Source: Tetmemena sp. SeJ-2015
Taxonomy: Eukaryota > Ciliophora > Spirotrichea > Sporadotrichida > Oxytrichidae
Direction of reading: 5' to 3'
Length of the DNA: 64,000 bases
Assembly (NCBI GenBank): GCA_027382625.1
Contig: JAJKFJ010020891.1
Coordinates: forward strand, 62,001-126,000
Below the pieces are notes generated by a model. It had not been told where the DNA came from. It made no database searches and was given only the letters and a program-made list of their open reading frames with translations. Shown here one piece after another: positions 1 to 12,329 of this stretch. A program made the position numbers and the translations under genes. The stretch's first letter is position 1. Every line of letters starts with the position of its first letter.

Positions 1-440
1 TTGAATATTTTTACAATGTCGAAATTGTTATAATTCATGTATTTTTAGTTGCTTTTGTTTTGAAATCATGAAAAAATGGAAGAGCCTAAAAATATTAAAA
101 TTTAATTTTGGCAAATACTTAAACCACTTAGAATAATATACAATAGATTTTTATGATAAAGTTGGATTGAGAAATACTTTCCCATTAGAAATTTTGTCTA
201 ATTATGAGAATTTGGAGCAACTCTCTTTAACTCTTGAGAATCCAATTTAAATGGAAGAGGTTTTTCAAAATTTGAATTCTAAAAAAATGAGGATATTTGA
301 AGCCATCATTCTATCGCCCAATACTGTAAAATCTTACTAAGAAGTAAGATACTCAGGAGAATTCAAAATTGTTATCTTAAACCCCATTCTTATCCTAACT
401 GAGACTTCATAAGAGGAAACAGACAACAATGCTTTCTAAA
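1..440 (+). pseudogene. 3' fragment of LRR-like family member
   Basis: Truncated at the window edge and read with TAA/TAG as Gln. The peptide segments match the C-terminal third of the intact paralogue at 14094-15467: 'EEVFQNLNSKKMRIFEAI' and 'NPILILTETSQEE' are recognisable. The first 80 bases, which correspond to the conserved 'LSCFCFEIMKKW' segment, have slipped out of frame, so this copy is broken. Its last 20 codons run into low-complexity AT sequence near 440. Function unknown; by its Leu/Asn spacing it is a leucine-rich-repeat-like protein. Confidence 0.6.
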
Positions 441-1140
441 TTAAAACATTTTAAAAAAAAACTCTAAAATTTTATAAGTCCAATTTTAAATTTTAAAAAA
501 TTAAAAAGAAAAAATTTTTTGAAATAAGCAGAAAAAAATATGTCAAAATTTTAGTTTTAAAAATTGAAACTTTTACAAATTAAAAATTCTTTAGAAATTG
601 CCAAAAAATTAAAAATTTATTAAAGTTTTCTAAAACTTAAAATTTAAAATTAAATCTTTAAAAAAATTTTTAAAGCCTTTATTAAAATTAAAAAAAAATT
701 TACACCTATAAATCCACTTTTTTTTCATAATTATAATTATTATAATGGAGAAAAAATTATATTTTAAATTTTTATACACTTTACATATTATATGATGAGT
801 GAAAAATTTGATTTGGTAATAATAATTATCATTTTACTTATCAGGCGTTTTATTTAAACCAAATATAATTCTGAAATTAAACAGGTAAAAATTTTTTTCA
901 ATTTTTTTTTTAATTTAAAAATAAAAATTTTGGTGGAATTTTTTAATTTTTGATAAAATAATTAAAATTGTCTTTAGGAGTAATTTTTTTTATAACTAAT
1001 TTTTAAAAAAAGAAATTTTTTTGAAATTCTTTTTGCCTTAAATTAATTTAAATCTTTTAAAAAAAAAAGTCCCTTTCAAATTGATTTTCCCTTCTTAAAG
1101 TTATTTAAGTGTAAACTGGAACTATAAAATAGGTAGATTG
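440..1140. other. Low-complexity AT-rich intergenic DNA
   Basis: About 700 bases made mostly of A and T runs, with no reading frame of recognisable composition on either strand. I see no RNA gene or repeat beyond homopolymer slippage. It separates two LRR-like fragments. Confidence 0.6.
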
Positions 1141-2437
1141 CTCTGCAAAGCGGGAAAATAATAATTTTTACACTTCAAAATTTCAATCATCACCATTGAA
1201 GTTGAAGATAAAAGAACCATTTCAATATTTAGACAGTTTAAAAAGGGTTCTTACTTAATGCAACTTCTTTTTCCTCTAAATAAATAATTTGAGGGAACAA
1301 ATTTCTCTACTTTTCCCCCCAATAAGCTAAAGCAAAAAAAGGCCCCAAAAAAAATTTTTTTGGACTTTTAAATTTAATAATCTTAGAAAATTTAAAGAAG
1401 AGCATCAGGCAATCTTAAGATAATTAGCTCTAGAACTGTCCACATAAAGAAGCAATATAAGCATAAACTAACTTGAATTAAGAATAAATGATGGAATACA
1501 TAAATACAGAGTAGATTACCCTAGTCTATTAAAATAGCTTTTTCCTCAATCTAAATCAATTATAATCGAGAAACAAACTATAGGATATAATTTTTGTGAT
1601 CAAATTTTTGAAATGATCAATCAGAACAGCACTCAGTAAATTTAAAGTATTTCTTTGAATATACAAGATTTGCAAGTAATATAGTTGTTCATTTCCTCAG
1701 AATACGAAAAAGAATAAAAATTGAACTCTGCTACTCGAAAATTAGTAATGAATAATTCTGAGGTTTAGATTAAAAATTTTCTTTTAAAGATTTAAAGAAG
1801 TTGAGTGTTTTTTTAATTTTTTCATTGTTTTTGCTTTGTTTGAAGAGGGGGGAAAAAGCTTAAACATCTTAAATTTGTTTATGGGAGATAAAAGAGAAAA
1901 GTATAAGATAGTATTCAATAAGATTTTTAAAGGCTTGGCCTTTCAAACTGCTTTCCATTATAAAATTTAAAAGACTTTAAAAAATTAGAGAGCCTATCTT
2001 TATCTCTATCTTCACCTGTAGAAATTGAGACAGTTTTTTAGCATGTAAATTCTCCAGTGTTTTAAAACTTTGAGGCTGTCTTTCTGAGCCCGCAGAAGTT
2101 AAAATAGTTTTGCCTTGTAAAATATAAAAAAATCCCAGGAATAACCATAGCGTGTCCCTAGATAATTTTATTTGACAAAGGAGAAAAAGTGTACAATATT
2201 AAGGACTTAAGACATTACTTGCAATAATATATTAGAAATTTGTTAGAGGACTATGAATTTAAATTGATGATTAATGATGAAAATACTAAAAGTTATAATT
2301 TTAAGGATTTAATTTGGCTAGACACATGAGCATTCAATTATGAAAGAGAATGTTACGAAATAAGTGCGAGAGTAAAAATAACAATATAAATGCAATAGTA
2401 TCGCTAGATCATTAATAAAGTATTTTATTCTATTTGA
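1140..2437 (+). pseudogene. LRR-like family member, 5' region decayed
   Basis: The 5' half is only patchily recognisable: a 'LNIQDLQ' segment near 1660 matches 'LDIQDQEARNLLIS' of the copy at 26920. From about 2065 the frame is clear for roughly 120 codons ('EAVFLSPQKLKQFCLVKYKK', then 'DLRHYLQQYIRN'), with one in-frame TGA near 2325, and it stops at 2435-2437. It belongs to the array that fills 1-30 kb. Function is not recognised. Confidence 0.55.
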
Positions 2438-2607
2438 AGGAAAACCAAAAATACTTTTATGTTATTAATTATTAAATAAAATAATCTTAAATCTAAAACA
2501 ATACAATCTTTTATTTAATAAAATTATCTTTAAAAATATTTTTGTTTTACTCTGCAATGCTTATTAGATTTTAAGAAAAAATTTAATTTATTCTATTTTT
2601 TAAAACA

Positions 2608-2743
2608 GTTGAGAGAGCAGAGTCATCGGCAACCTAAAAGCTGATGGCGGGAGGCGGGTGAGTGCCGATGCGTAGGCTGGAGCCACCTTGGCCAAACCAG
2701 CTGGGTCGACCTCCCGTGCTAGCTTGAGTAAAGTCCTTTTTTT
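2608..2743 (+). ncRNA. Candidate Pol III structured RNA, family unknown
   Basis: A sharply GC-rich 120-nt block in very AT-rich surroundings, ending in a run of seven T (2737-2743) as expected of a Pol III terminator. 'catcggca' at 2624-2631 pairs with 'tgccgatg' at 2663-2670. 'cgggagg' at 2648-2654, inside that loop, pairs with 'cctcccg' at 2711-2717, so the two helices cross and would form an H-type pseudoknot. 'gggtcgacctcc' near 2703 resembles a degenerate tRNA-type B box. The segment 'ctcccgtgct' is also found in the 3' strand of SRP RNA, but the SRP domain IV signature is absent and the length is short. It is not tRNA or 5S rRNA. Confidence 0.5.
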
Positions 2744-2895
2744 GAAGATCGGGGAAGCTGAAGTTATTGGCAGACATTCTTTTAAATATTAACGAAAATA
2801 ATTAAGTTTAAATTAAGGTAGTTCGCATCAGCATGTAAGGAGCAATTGTATTACATTTAAGTAACCAATTAAATTCTCGCATATAATTAGTTTGC

Positions 2896-4413
2896 TCAAT
2901 TTCGACATCTTAAATTAAAGAAGTTACCATCTAATTTTATAATAAATAATAATAAACAACGCATTTTAGACGAGCGTTTCGTCTTGCGTGTTATATGTTA
3001 AACTTAAGAGGGCCAAGGCCCTCCGTGTTAAAGAAACAGTATTAAGCTAATCAAACACAATGTTATCTGTCTGATCTGTCTGACTGTTTTTCTCTTCACT
3101 CTGTGATCTTTTTACCAAAAGAGCTATCTTTTATGCGCACTCAACACACTCCGCAATTTCCAAGATGTCCTTATTTCTTCTTCGTACCTCTTAATTATCG
3201 CCTTAGCCTCTTTCCAGTTCAAAATAAAGGCTTTCTTTGATCTTATAAATCATTCATAATTCATCATCTTCCTGAGGTGATGTTTTTATTTCTAGGCGCT
3301 GTTCCATTATGGATTCATGGGTTGTTTGTAGTCAATGTACTTGAAAATTAGGTCTTGAGTTACAGTGTTCTTAGCAACCTATTTAACACACCCTGTGATC
3401 CATATTTCCACTTCTCTTTATATTTTTGAAGTTAGAATAGCGAGTTTCCAGAGGAAATGTTATCAGTATCAACCTACTCTCGAGTCTTTTCCACATAGCA
3501 GGAATTCGTATACAAGCGGTGGTATGGATGCTCTCCTGATATTAGATTGTTTTTTTCTTTCTCTATTTCTTGCTTAATCTCTTTGATAGACAACTGGTTC
3601 TTAACTTACTAGTGACTGTTAGATTAGTTGGTTACAGTCTCTGAATTCTTTCTTATTGTGTTCTATAGCTTCTATTCGTTGTCTTAGGCTTGCTTGAATT
3701 TGTATTTTTAATATCTAAGGTTATTCTAAGCCTTTCTTTCTCCATACTTAAAGATAAGCTAATGTATCAAATGAGGGTCTTTATGGACTATCAACTTTCT
3801 CGTTGATAGTAGTATCTATCATAAACTCATCGTGTATTTAAAAGTTAAGTCTTCTATTGAAGAGTATCTATTAACTGGTATTTGGCGGCTTTGCCCAACT
3901 GATCTGTTGTTAGATCAGATTCTGACCAGACTGATCAGCTTCTGTTCTGTGTGACGTCATGACTTATTGGGCGTACTAAATATGAATTTGTATCTTTGGT
4001 TGTTAGACATACTTAATAGTAGTAGTCATTATGGCGTCTTTCTGAGATGAAGCCTTTGTCACAGGTGGTGCAGGCTTGTCCAATTTCTCAGTGTTCCAGA
4101 TCTTTTGAACAGTTCTTGAAGTCTCTAGTGAGTAAAGTTGGGTCTTTTTGGGTCTCGACCATCTTTTGACTTGGTTTCGGTATTTTTGGATGTTTTGGGA
4201 GACCGTTGGGATGAAATAGGACATCAAGGTCCAAAGTAGATAGCTTGAGTTTCTTTGACTTAAAACCTTAACCGATATTCCTGGTAGACCACCAATGAGA
4301 TTACTCGATCCAGTTCTTTAAGATAGGAGAGTTATCCATTGCCACGCGACTGCTTTATGCCATTTAGGTTTAGCATTGTTGTATTAGGGTCGGAGTTGAG
4401 AGTAGTTCGTCAT
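2896..4413 (-). CDS. Unidentified protein gene with at least one IES
   Basis: Reading leftward from the ATG at 4413-4411 gives a long frame with glutamine TAA/TAG and good composition. It has a hydrophobic stretch 'SSYLLWTLMSYFIPTV' near residue 55, a basic region after it and a Gln-rich middle. The frame closes at a TGA near 3469, but excising a 43-nt segment between two copies of TTTCCA (3445-3450 and 3488-3493) carries it on as 'EFLLCGNSLFQLQKYKEKW'. A further frame change upstream of 3300 leads into a Lys/Arg-rich coiled segment reaching a TGA at 2896-2898; that join is unresolved. No family was recognised; a transposon-borne ORF is possible given the surroundings. Confidence 0.5.
2959..3023. 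repeat. Two strong hairpins
   Basis: The first stem is 'acgca' (2959-2963) plus 'gacga' (2969-2973), pairing with 'tcgtc' (2979-2983) plus 'tgcgt' (2985-2989). The second is 'gagggcc' (3008-3014) with 'ggccctc' (3017-3023) around an AA loop. Both fall near the 3' end of the minus-strand gene that follows, where they could act in 3'-end formation or be chance features of its coding sequence. Confidence 0.4.
3445..3493 (-). other. Candidate IES, pointer TTTCCA
   Basis: Direct repeats TTTCCA at 3445-3450 and 3488-3493 lie 43 nt apart (TGGAAA on the coding strand). The intervening segment contains two in-frame TGAs. Removing one repeat copy plus the segment opens a coherent continuation of the minus-strand gene. 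Confidence 0.5.
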
Positions 4414-4499
4414 TTCGTACTAGTTACGAACGGGTACTCGATCAACTTTCTAATTTAATTATTTTTTTAATAATTGTATGCTTTTTGTAATTCTAAAAT

Positions 4500-5815
4500 A
4501 TTTGAGTTATTCATAAACGTTGAGAAATGCCAATAATCAAATCTTATCTTGGCTGCTTTTGTTATGAGATAATGAAGCATTGGAATAAACTTAAGCAGTT
4601 AAATTTTATTCAAAGCTAGAATTATTTTTCATTAACAGCAGAGTCAATGAGAAATTAAAAAAGGCTTGCCATGATCCTAGATTTTCCGCTAGATTTACTA
4701 AAATATTGTATCAATTTAAGGAGTCTGACTCTCTCCCTAACAACGCTATTGATATGAAAACTGTTTATGAGAACTTAAATTCTTCATAGATTTAAATATT
4801 TAAGGCATCTTTTATCCATTCATTGTATTTAAAGTCTTTTTTTTTATTTTGAAAAATTAAATTATAGGGAAGATATGAATAGGTCATCGCGAAATGATAT
4901 TTCAATATACAAAATAGTTTATACTGCTTTCACTGAACAAGAATTTGCTTTCATTTGCTTTTATTTATGAGTAGACGAAAAACATGTTTATCACATTCTT
5001 TATTGATTGTCAAGCTTAGAGTTTAAACTTTCCTAATCTTGAAAGATTCCTCTTTTGTTTGTTATCTCTGAAATGAGTTTAATAGAATTTTAATTCTTAC
5101 TTCTTCCTTAGATTCTTATTGGTCTGAAAGAAAGTGATGGGCGTGCATACAAGAAGTCTTCTCCAGGGGACTTAGTGTAATGACCTATCTTATGTTCCCT
5201 CTCGAGCTTAGATTAGATTCTTCTGTTTTTTAGGAGTCTAAATTAGAGTAAGAAACAATGCAAAAATAAGCGCTAAACTTATTTAAATTGTAGAGAATGA
5301 GATTAAGATTAAATTGGTTTACTTACATTGATTAATCCTATGTAAATACAAGTAACTATGGACAATTGCACATGCTCTTTTCTTTTCTCTGCGCCTAACT
5401 TTCATTTTAGTTTTTCAATTTAAAGAAATATTATCTAAAATAACCAATTAATTATCTGTTCACTCCTTCTTTGTACCAAAATTTATTTTAAAAATACCAA
5501 TTTGCGATTACCTATTCATATCTTCCCTATATTATTTATTGCTCAAATTTAGGTCTTATTGGAAAGCAAAGATGAATATCAAAGCATCTATTTTAGGATA
5601 TATTAAAATAATTCTAACCTGAAATACTTTTTTAATGACAAGTAGATACAGAAAATTTATTATAAGAAAATTCAAAGAAGCTATTCAGATTGAAAAGTTA
5701 GGTTACAATTTCCATAAATAATTGCTTTGATAAAAGTCAAGTAGTGCAAGTAAGTATCTTAATTAAGAAATTTAACTCAGTTGAACTGAATGATTTGGTC
5801 TCTAACTGAATCAAA
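4500..5815 (+). pseudogene. LRR-like family member split by a mobile element
   Basis: 4500-4860 matches the middle of the family ('FINVEKCQQSN', then 'SLTLS' motifs), and 5640-5815 matches its C-terminus ('CFDKSQ' followed by a beta-type tail as in the copies at 11.2 and 13.6 kb). Between them lies a 669-bp insertion with terminal inverted repeats. Frames are broken on both sides, so this is a dead copy. Confidence 0.55.
4863..5531. mobile_element. 669-bp element with 22-bp terminal inverted repeats
   Basis: The left end (4863-4884) reads TATAGGGAAGATATGAATAG followed by GT, and the right end (5510-5531) is its exact reverse complement. The interior has no convincing transposase frame. The element is inserted inside an LRR-like copy, leaving family sequence on both flanks. 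A related but diverged end ('aggaaagatatgaattgcg') occurs near 8175. The TA at both termini fits a TA-targeting (Tc1/mariner-like) non-autonomous element; no longer target duplication is obvious. Confidence 0.7.
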
Positions 5816-6492
5816 ATTAGAAAATTAATGACTCTTGTATAATAAATTAATTTTAATTAATTTTTAATTACATATAAAAAATCTTTTCTTTAGCAGAGTT
5901 GTCTATTATAATAAAATCACCAAACATTAAGCAGCAATAATATGACCTGACAAAGATGAGGACATAAAAAAAAAATTAAAGTAAAATAAAAAATATGTGA
6001 TTATACACAAAGGGATAATTCTTTTACTTTTAAACTTTTTTATTTGATTAGGAATAAAGCCTATAAGTTATCTGAAAATAAATTCGAGATATTAAGAAAC
6101 TCTTAATTAAGCAATTTTAATTATTCAACTCGCCAAAATTGGATTAGGAATTGTTTGTTATCTTAAAATTCCATATTTAAGATGTATTTTTAGAGCTGAT
6201 AATTGATAAAAGAGAGATTTTATCCCTCTAAAATATTTACAGAATAATCTATAAAAATATTAATGCTTTATTTTAAATTCGTTTAATTTATAGGTTAAAA
6301 TTAATATCAGAAATTATGATTTAAACTTAATTTTAAATTAGGCATTTCTCATCTTTACGACTTCTTTAAAAATTATAATTAAATTATGAAACTTTTAAAC
6401 TTTTGGAGACTCGCTTTATAAAATTAACGAAAATTTAAATATTTAAGCACATAATAAAATGCGGAAATAATAGCAAGTAATAATAATTAAAA

Positions 6493-7865
6493 ATGTTATC
6501 AAAAGGAATAAAATCATTGATATTTGATTTATTTTATGTTAACTGGAACTATCTAAAAAGAAGAAATCTAAACAAAGCGGAAAGAGAAGCATTCAGTTTG
6601 ATTCATCTAAGAAATAGATACCCGCTCAGACTTAAAATTAAAGATCCATTGGAAAATCTAGACAGCTTGAAATATCTACTCTCGTCATATGATAATTTTA
6701 AACTTATAATTGATGAAAGTAGTTCAGCACAATCATTCAGTTGCTTCATTAGCTTTCTTAGCCTAATGTAATCTTCAATAGAAAAACAGTTTTACTTGAG
6801 CTTATGGCTCCAAGATTTAAGGAATTTTTCTTAGAGTCACAAAATCCTGTTCTAAATAATAGATTTCTCACAAAGATAGTATCCTTCAAATATATTTTTA
6901 ATCTAGCTAGCATTCTCGATAGATTATAGGTAAAAATCTTACAAAGTAAATTATGAAAGAGAGATAAAGCAAATGTTACCACTTTTTCTAAGATTGAGCA
7001 TCTAATACAACACTATAGGCATAGATATATCAGATAAAGCCTTAACAATTCTAAATTAGAATTCTTCTTAGCCATAGTAGAAAATCTCTCCTCTAATATA
7101 AGATTTATAATGTAAAAATCTGTTGATTTCTAGAGAGTCAGATCAGTCTTAATATTTGAATTCAAAATGTAAATGATTAGAATTATATTACAGTGAAGTA
7201 CTTGATCCTAAAATGTTTGAATCATTTTACAATGTCGAAAGTTGCAGTATAATTCACTGCTATTTGAGTTGCTTTTGTTTTGAAATCATGAAAAAATGGA
7301 AGAGCTTAAAAAATTAAAATTTAATTTTGGCCAATTCGAAAATCAGTTATTTTAATCTACAATAGATTATTACGATTAAGTAGGAATGAGGAATAATTTT
7401 CAATTAGAAATTTTATCTAATTATAAGAAATTAGAGCATCTCTCATTAACCCTTGAGGATCCAATTTAAATGGAAGAGGTGTTCAAAAATTTGAATTCTA
7501 AAAATATGAGGATATTTGAAGCAATTATTCTATCACCCAATACTCTAAAATCTTACTAAGAAGTAAGATATTCAGGGGAATTCTAGATTATTATCTTAAA
7601 TCCTATTCTCATCCTAACTGAGACTTAATAAGAGGAAACTGACAACAATACAATCTCCTCAGTTGAATACTTTGATAGAGACCGATTGAAGCTCGAGAAT
7701 TTAGTTAATGCATCAAAAAATTTAAGCTATGTACATTTAAGAAATTAAGTATTTGATTACGCAACTGGTTTTGCAAGATCAGATTAATATGCCAATGTTT
7801 AATTATAAATCAGAGATTATTATGAAGTGAAGAAACAAGTAAGTGTAAAAATATAAAATGAGTGA
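6493..7865 (+). pseudogene. LRR-like family member (one TGA, one frameshift)
   Basis: Starts at an ATG followed by 'LSKGIKSLIFDLFYVNWNYL', the family N-terminus that resembles an F-box-like helix pair, then 'RRNLNKAERE' and LRR-like spacing ('LDSLKYLLSSYDNFKLII'). The frame runs to a single TGA at about residue 223, where the paralogue at 14094 has CGA (Arg). It then continues in frame until a 1-nt deletion near 7310 in an A-rich run, and resumes in another frame to the TGA at 7863-7865. Full family length is about 458 codons. Function unknown. Confidence 0.75.
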
Positions 7866-8544
7866 GAATAAAAGAATACATTTTTACCAAGATTAAAGCA
7901 TAAAGTTTAATCCAAATGATGTTATAATTTTAATTTAATAATTCAGAAACATATCGGTAATTACATTATTTTAAAAAATATTTCAAGACTGATGGACGAG
8001 AAAATAAGTTAATTTAAGGTTGTGGAATATATTAGTATTACATTTTGCCAGAAAGTAATTTTTAAAATTGAAGAGTATTATTATTATTTGAGAATTAAAT
8101 TAATATAAATCCAAGTAATATGGATATCATTTTAAATAAAATGCCATAAACTTCTCCATTGTTGATATGCAGATAATAGGAAAGATATGAATTGCGTAAA
8201 TCTTCTTTAAAAATATAACTATTTAAACATATGAGAAGCAAGCTGACTAGTATTTTCACAGAAGTTAAAGTAAACTCCAGTACCTAGTTCAAATATTGAG
8301 TTCTAGTTGAAGTTCTTGAAATACTAGCTAAAATGGTTGAGTTAAAATATCACTTAGAGTTAGTTCAATCCTTTGCCGATCTCTTTCCTAGACTAAGAAT
8401 TTTTTATAATATTTTAGAATGCAATTTTACCTTTCAAAAAGTTCAGATGAGAATAGTTTTTTGAATTTATTCTTAATTTTTAATTATTGTTCTGAATCTA
8501 GTCTGAGTTGCTTGCTTTTCATTTCAGTTTCAAATCCCATTTTA
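7866..8544 (+). other. Intergenic; weak LRR-like remnant
   Basis: AT-rich sequence. An open stretch from the ATG at 8231 to about 8460 has one in-frame TGA and a Leu/Val-rich composition ('VLVEVLEILAKMVELKY') like the LRR-like families, but cannot be aligned with confidence. The diverged transposon end near 8175 is noted under the 669-bp element. Confidence 0.35.
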
Positions 8545-8960
8545 ATTATAGCTGAGAATCTAATGGAAAATGAAATTAATTTATATTTTAAATTAAAATG
8601 GATTTAATGGGTGGCAGTTGAAGTGTGTCAGATTTAAATAAAAAATAGCTCATTCGATTCAGCATAAAATTCAAAGAAACCCTTGCAACTTTTGTGTGGG
8701 AGTGCTCTGTAAGAGTTATAAGCGACACAAGTTTAATAAAAACCAAGTCTTGTGACGACATAAAACTGTGCAAATCATATCTCGATGTTGAGAGGGGCTA
8801 TGAAAATGATTAAAGAAGAAACTCATATTATTTTTTTATTTGCAAAAAACAAGGTGCAGATCGGAGGGTGTTTTAGCGATTTCAACTGTCACCAAGTTGC
8901 AAGACTTCATTTATTATTTTTAATAATCTCTGATTTTAATTAAAATTTCAACAATAATAG
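8545..8960 (-). mobile_element. MITE-like repeat, copy 1
   Basis: Starts with ATTATAGCTGAGAAT; the matching far terminus is best preserved as ATTCTCAGCTATAAT in copy 2, so the ends form a 15-bp inverted repeat. Internal blocks conserved between copies include 'gcaacttttgtgtgggagtg', 'aagaagaaactcatatta' and 'ttattatttttaataatctc'. No coding frame is shared between copies. Orientation is opposite to copies 3, 5 and 6. Confidence 0.65.
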
Positions 8961-9871
8961 TTTGATAAATAAATTTATATAATTTAATCATCTACCTTTT
9001 TAATATAAATGACTTTTGGGTTTTTTTTAACTTACTCTTAAGTACTAAATAAATTTTTATCTTGAAAAGATTTACTAGAAAGTGGTAAGCGATTTTTTTA
9101 TTAATATATTTACTGATTTGAAAAAACTTTCATTTTTTCTGAAAAAGTATTTTAAAGTCCATCATCATTAAAAGAATAATATAATTAAATTCAAAAATAT
9201 TCAATCTTATCTGACATAAAATTATATTTTGCTTTTTTAGTTAATTAGTCAAGAGATATAAAAGAACTCCCGAGATAGGATTCCTGTCCATTATAATATA
9301 TCTTATTCAAGTAGCACTAAAGAGATTATCCTCGTAAATCAAATATAAATCGGATAGACATTGATAAGGAAAATAAGAAATCATTTATCAAAGCCAAAAT
9401 TATCATGGTTTATAAGTTTTAAAATTAAAATTTTTTTATAATGGTTTATTTAAGAGTAAAATACAATATCATTCTTGGGCATCTAATCTTGGATCTAAAA
9501 AAGAGAGTGAGAGTTGATTTTATTTTCTAAAGTATAGAAATAGGATTTATATAAAAGTTATCCAATAGTAAACTTTTTGTGTCTTCATGAACTAATGAAC
9601 AATGATGAAATAGAAAACAATAATAAAAAAATTAGCTTTAGTTAGCACTATTTAATGATTTTCTGTAAATTTAATCGACATCATATAAAATTATTAATTT
9701 ATAAGAATTAATTACATTTATTTTACATTTGAGCAAGATAATTTTTCATAGATATATGAATAAAAAATAAAAAATAATTAAAACATCTTCTCTTTTAAAG
9801 CTTCCTTTGAAAATTGAATATTCATTTTATAATATTTATACATGAAATTTTATGCAAACAATATATTTAAA
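8961..9871. other. AT-rich spacer
   Basis: About 900 bases with no recognisable coding, RNA or repeat feature beyond A/T runs. It separates MITE-like copy 1 from the next LRR-like member. Confidence 0.5.
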
Positions 9872-11262
9872 ATGATTCCCATATCAATAAGAGCTTTAAT
9901 ATTTGAGAATTTTCCAATTTATTGGAACTATCTCATTCGAAGAAATCTCTGTACAGAAGAAAGAGAAATGTTCAATCTTATTCAAGATGAAAATAAATAG
10001 GTCCCATTCATCATTAAAATAGCAGAAGACACGACAGATATAAAGAGCCTAGATAATTTGCTACTCTCTTATTGATACTTCAAAATAATACTAGACTAGT
10101 CGACCCCAAATAATTATCTCTATTTTCATTTGATTAATCTTATGCAAATCAAGAAAGAAAAATTGTTTATGCTTACATTAGAACTAAGAAACTTGAGGGT
10201 ATATAATGATTTCCATGTAGCTTTATTGCAAGCTTTTACACTTCAGAAAGTGCACACTCAGTCTAATATAGCTCAACTGAACCTAAGATTTGAAATGTCA
10301 TTAGAAGATGATGATGATAAGGAAATTGAGCGACGAGTCTAACTTCCTGAAGTAGCAAAAGAGATAATGTCTTTATTTTAAAATGTTGAACTGACAATGC
10401 AAGAGTTCGGGTTTAGAGAATTATTAGATGAATGAAGATATTAAAAAAATATTGCTAATTTGAATTATCCACTTATCTGCAGTAGATTAGCTTAAAAAGA
10501 CTTACAGGCTTTAAAATATCGACTGGCTTAATATAAGTAATCTAAAACACAATAATCAAAGGTTTTATGTTCGAATGTTTACGATCCTACCTTATTCGAG
10601 TGATTTGTTAATGTTAAATAATGCAAAATATCTCAATCTCGAATGAGCAAATTTTGTTTGAATTGCATGAAATATTGGAAGGAACTTCAGATTTTAAAGT
10701 TTATTTATGTTGAATAGCCAAACCAATCTTTAGATGGGGCAATTAGGATGTGACAAAAGTATGGAATTGTAACCACATTTCCACTTGATTTATTGAAAAA
10801 CTTTTAAAAATTAAGGCGTTTAACTCTCACACTTTAGAATCCCAGTGAAATGGAGAGTGTTTTTGAAAACACAAAAACTTCTTAGATTGAGAATTTCAAA
10901 GCCATCTTTACCAAGCCTCAATATTTAAATCTTTGTGCCTTGTAAAATACAGATATATTAAAGAGATCACAATCAAATGCCCATAACTTGTCATATTTGA
11001 ACACAAAACAGAAGCTCATAACATTCTTAAACTGGAACAGTATTTTCAAGACATTATACAAGATCATTAAGCTCAAATATAATTTAAACTGCAAGTAGAC
11101 AAGAAAAATTTATTCGAAGAGAATGACAAAAAACTAATTTAGATTGAAAAGCAAGCTTACAATTACACAAATAATTGCTTTGATAAAAGTCAATCAGTGA
11201 AAGTTAATTTATTCATTGAGGCATATCATTATATTGAATAGCAAGTATTACTCTTAGAATGA
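9872..11262 (+). pseudogene. LRR-like family member (three TGAs, one frameshift)
   Basis: Begins 'MIPISIRALIFENFPIYWNY' and continues 'LIRRNLCTEEREMFNLI', matching the copy at 12330. The frame is kept across the family except for TGA codons after 'LLDE' and inside 'LFE-FVNV', a third just before 'QKYG' (Cys in the paralogue), and a frameshift near 10930. The second TGA is at the same codon as in the 12330 copy, whereas the copy at 16351 has CGA there. Ends at 11260-11262. Confidence 0.75.
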
Positions 11263-12329
11263 ATAATTTTATCTCCTGATGCAGAGATTAACTTTTTTAA
11301 TTAGTAAATAATTTAATTTCTCCTTAATTTATTTCTAAAAGATCGAATGGAATATAAATAAAATAACTTATAAAGCGAATAAATAAATTCATTTTATAAA
11401 TATGTAGAATCTCAACTCCATGGCTAAAAAGTTGCGAATTTATATATTCGAACAATTTAAATTTTTAAATTACTAAAATGAATATTTTTTTCAACGGCAT
11501 GTCAATACTTTGCCTCTTAAATCTAAATAAAAACATAAAGAGATTTCTTAGATTATTATATCTTTAGATTTTATAATCCTTCATTTTTTCTTTATAAATG
11601 TTCAATGGAAATCTATTATAATTAAAAGAATGATTGAAAATTCAAATTAAATTAAAAAATATGATCTTTTGTCAAACATAAAACTATTTTTGAGCTAATA
11701 AAGCGTAAAATATTTATTTATAAGTATTTTAAAGAAAAAATAATTTATTCTTCTTTGATATGTTAATCTTGCCTATTTGTTAATAAAATTATGGCATTCG
11801 AACAGAAATTATGATAGCAGTTATTAAAACAAAAATTGTCAGCGTTTATGTATTTTATAATTTAATAATTTTTATTAAGGCTCTATCAAGTTTGAAATTA
11901 AATGTATCTACATCTAATAAAATTTTCATGACAGATCTAAATGAGAGAGAAATATGGATGGTGTTATATCAATCAAAATTTTAGTGCAATAATTATATTG
12001 CAGCTACCTTTTATCAGTTATAAGTTATCAAATATCTTTATGACCTAAAGCATAATTATTAAACTAGCCACATTTCTATATATAATTTAATTAGCTTTTA
12101 GCAAGAAAAACTTAGAAGTTTATCTTACAAATAATTAAGAACTTTTTAGAAATTTAATTATTCTTATGATTGAATGAGGATCTTATTTTATATTGATCAA
12201 GAAAATCTCTCCTTTGATTAAAATTTAAATATATTTAATCAATCGACTAGTTAAAAATTCTTTTTAAAAAATTGAATATTCATTTTAAAGTATTTAAGCA
12301 TAGAATTTTATTCTAAGAATATATTTAAA

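Noticed and set aside
1341..1352. CCCCAAAA as an internal telomere-like repeat
   Set aside because: A single unit next to a poly-A run; no tandem repeat, so chance is sufficient.
2608..2743. SRP RNA
   Set aside because: Only 'ctcccgtgct' matches; the GNAR loop and AGCAG of domain IV and the Alu-domain start are missing.
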